This document shows, one piece after another, positions 1-7,225 of a stretch of DNA of 16,958 nucleotides (positions within the stretch are counted from its first letter, which is position 1; each line of letters begins with the position of its first letter). The DNA comes from an uncultured bacterium (GTDB lineage Bacteria; Patescibacteriota; Patescibacteriia; 2-12-FULL-60-25). A model generated the notes under the pieces. It saw nothing but the letters and a program-made list of their open reading frames with translations, was not told where the DNA came from and did not search any database. A program made the translations under genes and the position numbers. The DNA lies in the NCBI GenBank assembly GCA_937968025.1, contig CALBSL010000180.1, positions 1-16,958 on the forward strand, written 5' to 3'.

Positions 1-2
1 TG

Positions 3-401
3 AAAGATACCGGCGATATTCGCTTCAAGCTCGCTCGCTCGACCACCAAGGGACGCATGGCCGCCCGTCCAGAAACCGATGCAACCGAAGGGAAAGCGGC
101 GTGGACGCACTACACCGTGCTCGAACGCCTGCCGCACGCTTCGCTGCTCGCGGTCGACATTTTCTCAGGTCGTACCCACCAGATTCGCGCCCACTTGTTC
201 GCTCTCGGCCACCCAGTGGTTGGAGACACGCTCTACTTGAAGCGAAATACGGATCGTCGGCACGAAGCTCCGCGCCTCATGCTGCAAAGCACTGATCTCG
301 CCTTCATCGATCCGATTACGAAAGAACCGCACACATTCCACCTTGACCCAGATCCAGCGTTCAAAACGCTCATGGATGCCTGGCGACTCAGAAAGAACTA
401 G
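3..401 (+). CDS. RluA-family pseudouridine synthase, C-terminal part (5' truncated by window edge)
   Basis: The reading frame is open from the first complete codon at position 3 to a TAG stop, giving 132 visible residues. The diagnostic stretch is GRTHQIRAHLFALGHPVVGD (about residues 57-76 of the visible part), the conserved C-terminal motif of RluA/RluC/RluD-type enzymes, which isomerise specific uridines in rRNA or tRNA to pseudouridine. The catalytic-aspartate motif (HRLD type) would lie upstream and is outside the window, so substrate class cannot be assigned. An ATG at 57 lies inside the domain and is not a likely start. A short intrinsic terminator follows the stop immediately, so this is the end of its transcription unit. 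The family call is secure; RluA versus RluC/D is open. Confidence 0.9.
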   Translation, partial: KDTGDIRFKLARSTTKGRMAARPETDATEGKAAWTHYTVLERLPHASLLAVDIFSGRTHQIRAHLFALGHPVVGDTLYLKRNTDRRHEAPRLMLQSTDLAFIDPITKEPHTFHLDPDPAFKTLMDAWRLRKN

Positions 402-404
402 CAA

Positions 405-426
405 CCGTCCACATGGACGGTTTTTG
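405..426 (+). terminator. Intrinsic terminator after the pseudouridine synthase
   Basis: A 6-bp stem CCGTCC/GGACGG with loop ACAT is followed by five T. It begins three bases after the stop codon. Confidence 0.75.
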
Positions 427-504
427 GTACCAGCATCTTCTTCCACTAGCCCCAGAACCCTGTTTAGGCTACACTCTTCTCTACCGTTCGTCAGGAGGTC
501 CAAA

Positions 505-879
505 TTGTACCATCACAGAGGCCGACCCCCGCCCAAGAAAGCCCCGTCTCTTCGAGCGCCGCGCAACGACCGGTTCCGGCCCCGACACGCCCCGATCGAT
601 CAGGTCGTCAGGCTGCCTCCGACCTCGCCGTACCTGTCGTATCTCGACACGCCACCGGGGACGCTGCACGATCCGGTCGAACTTTGGCTCAGTCTGGCGG
701 CCATCGGCGTGACGATGCGTCTCGGGCGCAGCATCGCTGGAACACGCGTTGCCATCAATCTCCTCTCCCTTGCTGCCATCACGACGGTCAACGTCCAGAC
801 CAACTTCTCGCAGCCGCCCAAGCCGCACGACCCCGAGATATTCGACCCTCACAACGGCACCCGCCTCCTCGCCACCTGA
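505..879 (+). CDS. Hypothetical protein, 124 aa, TTG start
   Basis: I do not recognise this protein. The start was chosen because AGGAGG at 493-498 sits six bases before an in-frame TTG at 505; the frame is open further upstream, but that part overlaps the preceding gene. The N-terminal ~40 residues are rich in Arg, Pro and His (RGRPPPKK and onward). About residues 63-95 are mostly hydrophobic (LWLSLAAIGVTMRLG, then INLLSLAAITTV), possibly one weak membrane segment or an amphipathic pair. The tail is hydrophilic. The TGA stop lies in the loop of its own terminator. Base composition is GC-richer than the neighbouring rplS and uvrA, as for the orphans at 9446 and 14566. A promoter is not clear: TACACT at 470-475 could be a -10 but lacks a good -35. 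It could be a spurious frame, but SD, start and terminator agree. Confidence 0.55.
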   Translation: MYHHRGRPPPKKAPSLRAPRNDRFRPRHAPIDQVVRLPPTSPYLSYLDTPPGTLHDPVELWLSLAAIGVTMRLGRSIAGTRVAINLLSLAAITTVNVQTNFSQPPKPHDPEIFDPHNGTRLLAT

Positions 880-893
880 TCGGTGGTGTTTTT
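871..893 (+). terminator. Intrinsic terminator overlapping the stop codon of the 505-879 gene
   Basis: Stem CCACC (872-876) / GGTGG (882-886) has a 5-nt loop that contains the TGA stop, followed by TGTTTTT. It faces the rplS terminator, so the two units converge. Confidence 0.6.
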
Positions 894-897
894 CTAT

Positions 898-928
898 ACA
901 AAACCCCCTCGACGTTGATCGAGGGGGA
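898..928 (-). terminator. Intrinsic terminator of rplS
   Basis: A perfect 9-bp stem (904-912 with 919-927, CCCCCTCGA/TCGAGGGGG) has a 6-nt loop. Read on the minus strand it is followed by TTTTG, directly downstream of rplS. Confidence 0.9.
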
Positions 929-934
929 TCTGTT

Positions 935-1291
935 TTAGGCCTTGAGGGTGACGGTCTTGATTTCGCGAAGACGCTTCTTGGAGTTGCGGACGAACCCAAT
1001 GTCGTTGCGACGCGTTTTGACCATTCGGACGAGTTCAACCTTCTGAAGAGCTGGCATGGCGAGCGGGATGATGCGCTCAACGCCAATACCGTCGGAGACC
1101 TTGCGGACCGTCATGGTCTTGGCAGGCGCTTTGCCGCCAACCGTGAGGACGAGTCCTTCGAACACCTGGACGCGCTCTTTTTCGGCACCAGCGGCGTTCA
1201 CGTCTTTAATCTTGAGGTGAAGACGGACGGTCATGCCCGTTTTCACTTGGTCCGGCGTGATCGTTGCCGGCAACGTAATGGCGTTAGACAT
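935..1291 (-). CDS. rplS: 50S ribosomal protein L19
   Basis: The 118-residue product matches the size and layout of bacterial L19, which sits at the 30S-50S interface of the ribosome. Recognisable pieces are RVQVFEGLVL (about residues 40-49), the core TMTVRKVSDGIGVERIIPL (about 59-77) and the basic C-terminal region ending in KKRLREI. Such a C-terminal region is typical of the family, although the usual RAKLYYLR-type sequence is replaced by NDIGFVRNSKKRLREI. The ATG at 1291 has no SD upstream. Its promoter (1307-1335) would give a 5' leader of only about 8-9 nt, so initiation is probably close to leaderless. It stands alone here, not in the rpsP-rimM-trmD-rplS order common elsewhere. It is downstream of uvrA in the same orientation but has its own promoter and terminator. 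Confidence 0.95.
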   Translation of the reverse strand: MSNAITLPATITPDQVKTGMTVRLHLKIKDVNAAGAEKERVQVFEGLVLTVGGKAPAKTMTVRKVSDGIGVERIIPLAMPALQKVELVRMVKTRRNDIGFVRNSKKRLREIKTVTLKA

Positions 1292-1306
1292 AAGGATATG
1301 GGCGGT

Positions 1307-1335
1307 AGTTTAGAGGAAAAAAGCTGGTTCGTCAA
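1307..1335 (-). promoter_or_regulatory. Promoter of rplS
   Basis: On the minus strand TTGACG (1330-1335) and TAAACT (1307-1312) are separated by exactly 17 bases. The predicted transcript start is near 1300, about 9 bases before the ATG. Confidence 0.7.
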
Positions 1336-1346
1336 TAGCGACGTCC

Positions 1347-1368
1347 GTCTAGTAGACGACTACTAGAC
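1347..1368. repeat. Perfect 9-bp inverted repeat between uvrA and rplS
   Basis: GTCTAGTAG, loop ACGA, CTACTAGAC. It lies just downstream of the uvrA stop and about 11 bases upstream of the rplS -35. It has no T-tract on either strand, so it does not look like a standard terminator. It could be an operator or an RNA 3'-end stabiliser. Confidence 0.6.
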
Positions 1369-1385
1369 CGTTCCCAGGCAAATCC

Positions 1386-4301
1386 TTACTTTTTGGCTTT
1401 AACTGGCGGATATTTTGCTAATTCTTCGCGGAGATACGGGGCGGTGAGGGTTTTGGCTTTCGCGACCTGCTCCGGCGTCCCTTCGGCCACCAATTGGCCG
1501 CCACGAATACCCCCGTCAGGACCAATCTCGATCACCCAGTCAGCGGTTCGGATAACGTCGAGATTGTGCTCGATCACTAACACCGTGTTCCCACGATCAA
1601 CGAGAGCGTTCAAGACGATGAGCAGCCGCTTGATATCTTCGAAGTGCAACCCCGTCGTCGGTTCATCGAGAATGTAGAGCGTCTTGCCCGTACTTCGTCG
1701 AGCGAGCTCGGTCGCAAGTTTCACGCGCTGCGCTTCACCACCAGACAACGTCGTTGCAGACTGACCAAGTCGTACGTAGCCAAGCCCCACCTCGTACAAA
1801 ATGGAGAGCTTTTCGTAGATCGCTGGTTGATCGGTGAAGAATCGACGTGCCTCCTCGACGGTCATATCGAGGACGTCGGCAATCGTTTTGCCTCGCCAGG
1901 TGACCTCAAGAGCTTCTGCGTTATAGCGCTTCCCGTGACATTCAGGACAGTCGACGTAGACATCCGGTAGGAATTGCATCGAGATCTGAATCGAGCCATC
2001 ACCGCTACACGCTTCACATCGACCACCCCCCTTCACGTTGAAGGAGAACTTCCCCGCATCAAACCCACGCGCTTTTGCTTCAGGAATTTCCGTAAAGAGG
2101 TCACGTATCGCGGTGAACACTCCGGTATAGGTTGCCGGATTCGAGCGAGGCGTGCGCCCGATAGGACTTTGATCAACGGAAACCACTTTATCGACATGAT
2201 CGATCCCTTCGATGGACTTGTGCGCGCCGATCGGGTCTTTGGCCCCGTAGAAATGCGAGCTGAGCGAACGACCTAAAATATCAAGGATAAGCGTGGACTT
2301 TCCTGATCCGGAAACACCTGCCACGCAGACAAACTTACCGAGCGGGACATCGACATCGATATTCTTGAGGTTGAAGGCGGATGCACCCTTGATCTTGATG
2401 GCCTTCCCACTGCCCTTTCGTCGTGTTGCTGGGGTTTCAATCGTCTTTTTGCCGGTGAGGTAGGGTGCGGTGGTCGACTCCTTTGTCTTTTTGACCTCGG
2501 CGAGCGTGCCAGCGGCAATGACTTCCCCTCCGTATTCACCCGCTCCAGGACCAATATCGACGACGTAATCGGCCGCTTCCATCACCGCTTGATCATGTTC
2601 AACCACAATCACCGTATTCCCTTGATCACGAAGGCGCTTAATCGTGGCGATTAAACGATCGTTATCACGCTGATGCAACCCAATAGAAGGCTCATCGAGA
2701 ATGTAGATCACGCCGGAAAGATTCGAGCCGAGCTGAGCCGCAAGCCGCACACGCTGCGCTTCACCACCAGACAGCGACATCGCCGCGCGATCAAGGGTGA
2801 GATACGTCAAACCAACATCGAGCAAGTTCTGTACTCGACGCAAAATTTCTTGCGAAATTTGGTCCGCTACCATTCGTTCCGCTTCAGAAAACCCGGCGAC
2901 ATCGGCCTGTTTTTTGGTCTTCACCCGCGCCATAACGCGTGACGCCTGCTCCTTTTTCACGCCTTTGCCCAACCCTTGAAAGAAGGTCTGAACCTCGTCG
3001 AGCGGCAGGGAAACGATATCTGCAAGTGACGTGTTTTGCACCGTCACCGCGAGCGCTTCAGGTCGCAAACGCCTGCCCTGACATGCAGGACAGGTAAGGA
3101 CGCGCATGTACGCCTCAATCTCTTTTTGAACGTAATCCGAGTCTGTTTCTTTGTATTTTTCTTCCAACAGCGAAACAAGTCCATGGAACGCGAGTTGCTT
3201 TTGTTCTACCTGATACACCTGATCGGCGGTTCCCTCAAACAACACCTTCAGCTGCGGCTTTGTGAATTCAGCGATAGGCGTGTCATTCGTAAACCCGTGC
3301 TCCTTCCCTACCGCCGCCAACAATTTCATGGTTGACGTCTGGTTTCCCGCAATACGAGTGAGTGGCTTAATCGCGCCCTGCGCAATCGTGAGACGTTTGT
3401 TCGGGATCACCAACGCCGGCTCAAGCACGAGCTTTGTTCCCAGCCCCGTACAGGCGGAACAGGCTCCTTGCGGCGCATTAAACGAAAAGAGGCGTGGCTC
3501 TAGGACCGGAAACGAGAGATCACAGGCCGCACAGTGCAACGAAGCCGAGAATAGGCGCTCATCAACGGATTCTCCACCGAGTGCCAACAATGAACCTCTC
3601 CCCATATCGAGTGCTCGGCGAACATGTTCTTGCGCGGCCGTCGGGGTCATTGGCGTCTTGTGCTCGAGGCGAGCAACGACGGCCTCAATGGTGTGCGCTT
3701 GCGTCTTGTCGATACGCGTATGCAACATCTCTTCAAGATCTACCAGCGTTCCATCAAATCGAATTTCACGAATACCGCTGTGTTCAAGCGTTTGCAGACT
3801 CACTTTGTGCTCCCCCTTCTGTTCTTTGACGATGGTGGCGAGCAGCAACACCTCTTCCGTCTTCGTCCAAGCAAGCACCTTGGCAGCGATGTCTTCCGGT
3901 GTTTGTGGTTCAAGCAGTGCCTTACACTTCACACAGTGTGCTCGACCAGCGCGCGCATACAACACACGAAGGAAATCGTAAATTTCCGTCACCGTTCCTA
4001 CCGTGGAACGTGGGTTGTGCGAAGACGTTTTTTGATCGATGGCCACGGTTGGCGAAAGGCCAGAGATCTCATCCACATCCGGCTTATCCTGCATTTCCAT
4101 GAACTGACGAGCGTACGAAGACAAGCTCTCCATGTAGCGACGCTGTCCTTCGGCGTGAATCGTATCAAACGCTAAGGATGACTTTCCGGAACCGGATAAG
4201 CCTGTCATCACGATAAACGCTCCCTTCGGAAGGTCGATGGAAACGTTCTTTAAATTGTGGGCGCGGGCTCCGCGAATGGAAATGACGGAAGGGGGTTTCA
4301 T
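1386..4301 (-). CDS. uvrA: Excinuclease ABC subunit A (UvrA)
   Basis: This is the damage-recognition ATPase of nucleotide excision repair, which works as a dimer with UvrB in the cytoplasm. From the ATG at 4301 it is 971 residues, slightly longer than the usual ~940. All elements are present: first Walker A GLSGSGKSS (about 34-42), a first zinc module (CAAC and CSAC, about 257-284), ABC signature LSGGEAQRV (about 510) and Walker B YILDEPSIGLH. The second half has Walker A GVSGSGKST (about 662), the C-terminal zinc finger CEAC/CPEC (about 762-788), a second LSGGEAQRV and YILDEPTTGLH. A TTG five codons upstream (4316) could extend the start. ATG is preferred because family members begin close to the IRGARAHNLKN motif. 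No LexA-like box was evident by eye. It is a single gene, downstream of the cysteine-rich protein, with a candidate promoter of its own. Confidence 0.97.
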   Translation of the reverse strand: MKPPSVISIRGARAHNLKNVSIDLPKGAFIVMTGLSGSGKSSLAFDTIHAEGQRRYMESLSSYARQFMEMQDKPDVDEISGLSPTVAIDQKTSSHNPRSTVGTVTEIYDFLRVLYARAGRAHCVKCKALLEPQTPEDIAAKVLAWTKTEEVLLLATIVKEQKGEHKVSLQTLEHSGIREIRFDGTLVDLEEMLHTRIDKTQAHTIEAVVARLEHKTPMTPTAAQEHVRRALDMGRGSLLALGGESVDERLFSASLHCAACDLSFPVLEPRLFSFNAPQGACSACTGLGTKLVLEPALVIPNKRLTIAQGAIKPLTRIAGNQTSTMKLLAAVGKEHGFTNDTPIAEFTKPQLKVLFEGTADQVYQVEQKQLAFHGLVSLLEEKYKETDSDYVQKEIEAYMRVLTCPACQGRRLRPEALAVTVQNTSLADIVSLPLDEVQTFFQGLGKGVKKEQASRVMARVKTKKQADVAGFSEAERMVADQISQEILRRVQNLLDVGLTYLTLDRAAMSLSGGEAQRVRLAAQLGSNLSGVIYILDEPSIGLHQRDNDRLIATIKRLRDQGNTVIVVEHDQAVMEAADYVVDIGPGAGEYGGEVIAAGTLAEVKKTKESTTAPYLTGKKTIETPATRRKGSGKAIKIKGASAFNLKNIDVDVPLGKFVCVAGVSGSGKSTLILDILGRSLSSHFYGAKDPIGAHKSIEGIDHVDKVVSVDQSPIGRTPRSNPATYTGVFTAIRDLFTEIPEAKARGFDAGKFSFNVKGGGRCEACSGDGSIQISMQFLPDVYVDCPECHGKRYNAEALEVTWRGKTIADVLDMTVEEARRFFTDQPAIYEKLSILYEVGLGYVRLGQSATTLSGGEAQRVKLATELARRSTGKTLYILDEPTTGLHFEDIKRLLIVLNALVDRGNTVLVIEHNLDVIRTADWVIEIGPDGGIRGGQLVAEGTPEQVAKAKTLTAPYLREELAKYPPVKAKK

Positions 4302-4345
4302 GGCTCTCTCAACCAAGGTCCTTCAAGTGGGACACGTTGGGGCCG

Positions 4346-4374
4346 AGGCTACCACGGGTTTTCCATCTTGGCAA
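4346..4374 (-). promoter_or_regulatory. Candidate promoter of uvrA
   Basis: Minus strand TTGCCA (4369-4374), 17-bp spacer, extended -10 TGG-TAGCCT (-10 at 4346-4351). The predicted leader to the ATG at 4301 is about 38 nt. Confidence 0.45.
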
Positions 4375-4385
4375 GCATTGAGGGT

Positions 4386-6128
4386 TTATCGGCAGGTACC
4401 TAATCCGACCTGTAAGTCAAGCGGCGCATTGAAGGTGGGCAAAACCTGAACGCGAGACGGCGTTCCTTGAATGGCACAGTCGCCGGATTGGCACTGTGTA
4501 TTGAAGTCGCACTTATTTCCGGAAGCGCGCTTAGGGTAACAGGCGAAACGCGCCGGCGTTCCGCTTTGAAAGAGCACTTCGAGCGCACGCGTTCGCTGAG
4601 GAACGTCTGTTCCGGCAAGCGTTAATAAGTCAACAGCCGACCAGGAAGAATCACATGATCCGGCTGGCACCGCGGCAGCAATCACCTGGTTTTGCGCGGG
4701 AAGTTGATTGAAGCGAAGCGTTCCGGGCGCAATCGTCGCGTCGATCGCTATAAATCCAACACCCGAGCAGCGGTTTAACACACATTTCCCCGCGCACTCC
4801 GCGTCAGCCGTACAAGCAGCCCCGGCGGGTTTTCGACATCCCCCTTGAAAAAACGTCTCAGGTCGGAGCTGAACCGGCACGTTTTCCCATGATCGATACT
4901 GTTCCAGAGTCGTGGAAAAGGCATCGGCGAATTCGGATCGTGAGCACACCGAACCCGAGCCACACTGATAGCGATGTCGAACGCAGAACTCATCCACACC
5001 TCCGTTCGTTATATTTCGACAACCGCCTTCAGTGTATGGCAGTGTACGCAGCTGCTCAGCCGTCAAATCACAGCGTTCGATATTACGTAGAATACCGTAC
5101 GTATTCCGACGCTCATCGGGGATCGACTGGATCATGGCCATGTCACGATGATCTCCATAGACACACGCCCCAGCCGCCTGTTCACTGCGCTGAAAACAGG
5201 TGCGAGCTTCCGTACACGGGACCATCGTCCGTCGTTGTACGGTTGATCCCTGCGAAGACGAGGAAGCGGGCACGAGGGTCGCAAATGGGCCAACAAGCGC
5301 CGTCGCAAGAACTCCGTTGCCTACTCGTTCATTGGCAGAACGAACATCGAATGAGTATCGCTCACTCATGTTGCACGCCATCGCCACCCCGCCGTTACAT
5401 GCCCATTCACCCGTTTGTATCTCCTGACAGTTCAGCCCTTCTCGACAGGTGATCTGATTCGTACCGCCGTTATTGGTTGAACCGCCGGCTTGTTCAGCCG
5501 TCACGTCACAGCCCGCCCCACGACACTTACAAATGTTGCCTGATTGACCATCCGCACAAATTCCCCCGATCGCACTCGTTCGTAAACACTTTGATCCATT
5601 CGTACAGTCGGCATCCTTGATACAACTGCGGCCGGGAGTTGCCGGCGTTCCGCCCTGTGGCAGAGCAATACTCCGAACCGGGGTCACGAGTAAATCCAAT
5701 CTCGTGGTACGAGGATTAACGTTATACAAAATAAAATACGCAAGAAATAACACCGCCATCCCACCGATCGCGTCTTTGATCACCCGCATCCCTTCTGAGG
5801 CGCGTTTTGAGTCTCCTTGGCTCAATAAAAAGAGGAACGCTCCGTATATCACCATGATAATCGCCAGAATCGTGACCGTGCCGAGCATGTACCGATACAC
5901 CGTGTCGATATAGTCCGGGAGACCTCGTACTTCTTGCTTTCCCCCAATCGGAACAGACAGCCGAGTGACTGCTGAGTCAGTAAGCGCTGAGCCGGCTGCC
6001 GCTGGAGCAGAGGCCGTGGGAGCGGCGGTGGGGGCGGGCGATGTCTGCGCCGCCACGTGCAATGGCGCGACGGTTGCTACTCCCGCCATCAAACAGAGCG
6101 ACCAAACGAGTGAAGTACGAAACGACAT
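4386..6128 (-). CDS. Secreted/membrane cysteine-rich protein with VirB2/TrbC-like pilin segment
   Basis: The 580-residue protein starts with a signal-like hydrophobic stretch (about residues 7-27) and an Ala/Pro/Thr/Ser linker. Two hydrophobic helices follow (about 78-102 and 117-137) around a short loop containing SQGDSKRASEGMRVIKDA. This resembles VirB2/TrbC-type pilins and similar two-helix proteins common in Patescibacteria. The remaining ~430 residues contain 30 cysteines. Three modules resemble each other: CIKDADCTNGSKC, CTADAECAGKC and CDFNTQCQSGDC. The cysteine-rich part is presumably outside the membrane and disulfide-bonded. The start is two bases after the stop of the DsbA-like gene, with only a weak SD, which suggests translational coupling. 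No other type IV secretion gene is in the window, so a pilus role is inference. The exact function is unknown. Confidence 0.8.
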   Translation of the reverse strand: MSFRTSLVWSLCLMAGVATVAPLHVAAQTSPAPTAAPTASAPAAAGSALTDSAVTRLSVPIGGKQEVRGLPDYIDTVYRYMLGTVTILAIIMVIYGAFLFLLSQGDSKRASEGMRVIKDAIGGMAVLFLAYFILYNVNPRTTRLDLLVTPVRSIALPQGGTPATPGRSCIKDADCTNGSKCLRTSAIGGICADGQSGNICKCRGAGCDVTAEQAGGSTNNGGTNQITCREGLNCQEIQTGEWACNGGVAMACNMSERYSFDVRSANERVGNGVLATALVGPFATLVPASSSSQGSTVQRRTMVPCTEARTCFQRSEQAAGACVYGDHRDMAMIQSIPDERRNTYGILRNIERCDLTAEQLRTLPYTEGGCRNITNGGVDEFCVRHRYQCGSGSVCSRSEFADAFSTTLEQYRSWENVPVQLRPETFFQGGCRKPAGAACTADAECAGKCVLNRCSGVGFIAIDATIAPGTLRFNQLPAQNQVIAAAVPAGSCDSSWSAVDLLTLAGTDVPQRTRALEVLFQSGTPARFACYPKRASGNKCDFNTQCQSGDCAIQGTPSRVQVLPTFNAPLDLQVGLGTCR

Positions 6129-6130
6129 AC

Positions 6131-6892
6131 CTAGGAAGGTTGCCCCTGCAAAAATCGCTGAATAAGCTTGTCAAAAAACACCTCTGGTTGGTTTGCCGGA
6201 ACGCCTTGAATACGCACCCCGTTGAAGAAGAAAGTGGGCGTGCCTTGAACCCCTGCGCGAATACCATCGGCAAGATCTTCTTGAATGGATGATGCAAATT
6301 GTTGCTTATCCATACAGGACCGGTAGGCATTCATATCGAGACCGGATTGGGCGGCATACCGCTCAAGGTCGGCCGGGCTTTGTGCCTCTTGTTGGGTGTA
6401 GAGCGCGTCATGCAGAGCCCACCCCTTCCCTTGCGCGAAGGCACAACGGGCGGCGTGTGCTGCCTGGAATGCCGTCGGATGGATGTCTTCGATAGGAAAA
6501 TCGCGCATAATAAACCGCACGTTCTTTTGATATTTCAGCATGGTCTCACGAAGTGGTCCGGCGGATCGACGGCAGTAAGGACACCCGTAGTCAATAAACG
6601 TCACGACCGTCAAAGGCGCGTCTTGCGGACCGATGCTCGGACGGCCATCTCGCACCAACGCTTTGAGATCAGCGTCTGAAACAGCGGCAGAAGCAATTGC
6701 GCGCGAGACACTCGAATCAAGTTGCTGCTCGAGCCACGCATCCGCTGATCCATTCGTGCGAATCGCTACAAAAGAACGGATGAAATAGTAGGCGAACAAT
6801 CCAACGATAGCGGAGATAACCACAAGAACACTCCAGATCAGCATTTTTCTGACCGTAATCTGTACCGGATGTCCAAGGAGCATGAGCTGCAT
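6131..6892 (-). CDS. Membrane-anchored DsbA-like thiol:disulfide oxidoreductase
   Basis: The 253-residue protein has an N-terminal membrane anchor (about residues 17-37, LIWSVLVVISAIVGLFAYYF). A thioredoxin-fold domain of the DsbA/Thioredoxin_4 type follows: active site CPYC (in FIDYGCPYCRRSAGP), then an inserted helical part, then the cis-proline loop GVQGTPTFFFNG near the C terminus. Such proteins introduce or shuffle disulfides outside the cytoplasmic membrane. The ATG at 6892 was chosen because an extended -10 (TGC-TATACT) ends six bases upstream, placing the transcript start at or next to the ATG. The frame continues upstream to 6997 but would overlap secG and its promoter. The gene is coupled to the cysteine-rich protein downstream, its likely client. 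A reoxidation partner (DsbB or VKOR type) is not in the window. Confidence 0.9.
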   Translation of the reverse strand: MQLMLLGHPVQITVRKMLIWSVLVVISAIVGLFAYYFIRSFVAIRTNGSADAWLEQQLDSSVSRAIASAAVSDADLKALVRDGRPSIGPQDAPLTVVTFIDYGCPYCRRSAGPLRETMLKYQKNVRFIMRDFPIEDIHPTAFQAAHAARCAFAQGKGWALHDALYTQQEAQSPADLERYAAQSGLDMNAYRSCMDKQQFASSIQEDLADGIRAGVQGTPTFFFNGVRIQGVPANQPEVFFDKLIQRFLQGQPS

Positions 6893-6898
6893 GGAAAA

Positions 6899-6927
6899 AG
6901 TATAGCATGATGACGAACCCCCTATAA
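6899..6927 (-). promoter_or_regulatory. Promoter of the dsbA-like gene, leaderless layout
   Basis: Minus strand extended -10 TGC-TATACT (-10 at 6899-6904), 17 bp from a weak -35 TTATAG (6922-6927). Only six bases separate the -10 from the ATG. Confidence 0.6.
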
Positions 6928-6942
6928 GCCCTCCCACCGAGG

Positions 6943-6971
6943 TTGACCTTTTGCCTAAAATTCTATAGAGT
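6943..6971 (+). promoter_or_regulatory. Promoter of secG and the solute-binding protein gene
   Basis: TTGACC (6943-6948) is followed by TATAGA at 15 bp (6964-6969) or TAGAGT at 17 bp (6966-6971). It is divergent from the dsbA-like promoter in a 96-bp spacer. Confidence 0.6.
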
Positions 6972-6988
6972 TCTTGGGAAGAACTTCT

Positions 6989-7210
6989 ATGCGTCAAACC
7001 ATCCTCGCCGTGGCCATGATCGTGATTTCGATCCTCATGTCCGGCATTATCTTGCTTCAGCAGCGTGAAGGCGGTCTCGGATCAGCCTTTGGCGGCGAAG
7101 GAAACGTATTCCGCACCAAGCGCGGTGTCGAAAAAGGCCTCCATTATGTAACGGTTGCTCTGGCCGTGTTGTTTGTTGGCGTCGCTATTCTGAACCTTTG
7201 GATCGCCTAG
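6989..7210 (+). CDS. secG: Preprotein translocase subunit SecG
   Basis: The 73-residue protein has two membrane helices (about residues 4-23 and 51-71) joined by the SecG hallmark GGLGSAFGG...FRTKRGVEK (about 29-50). SecG is an accessory part of the SecYEG export channel in the cytoplasmic membrane. The ATG at 6989 was chosen; a TTG at 6974 is in frame but too close to the predicted transcript start. The SD is weak (GGGAAG about 7 bases upstream) and the predicted leader is about 12 nt. It is the first gene of a two-gene unit with the solute-binding protein, 15 bases downstream. Confidence 0.93.
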   Translation: MRQTILAVAMIVISILMSGIILLQQREGGLGSAFGGEGNVFRTKRGVEKGLHYVTVALAVLFVGVAILNLWIA

Positions 7211-7225
7211 TATCGGGAGGAGAAC

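Noticed and set aside
481..1086. Long minus-strand open frame (201 codons) opposite the 505 gene and rplS
   Set aside because: It overlaps rplS in another frame, and its product is Arg/Ser-rich low-quality sequence typical of GC-rich antisense frames.
3262..3981. 239-codon plus-strand frame inside uvrA
   Set aside because: uvrA on the opposite strand is complete with all motifs; the frame is a shadow.
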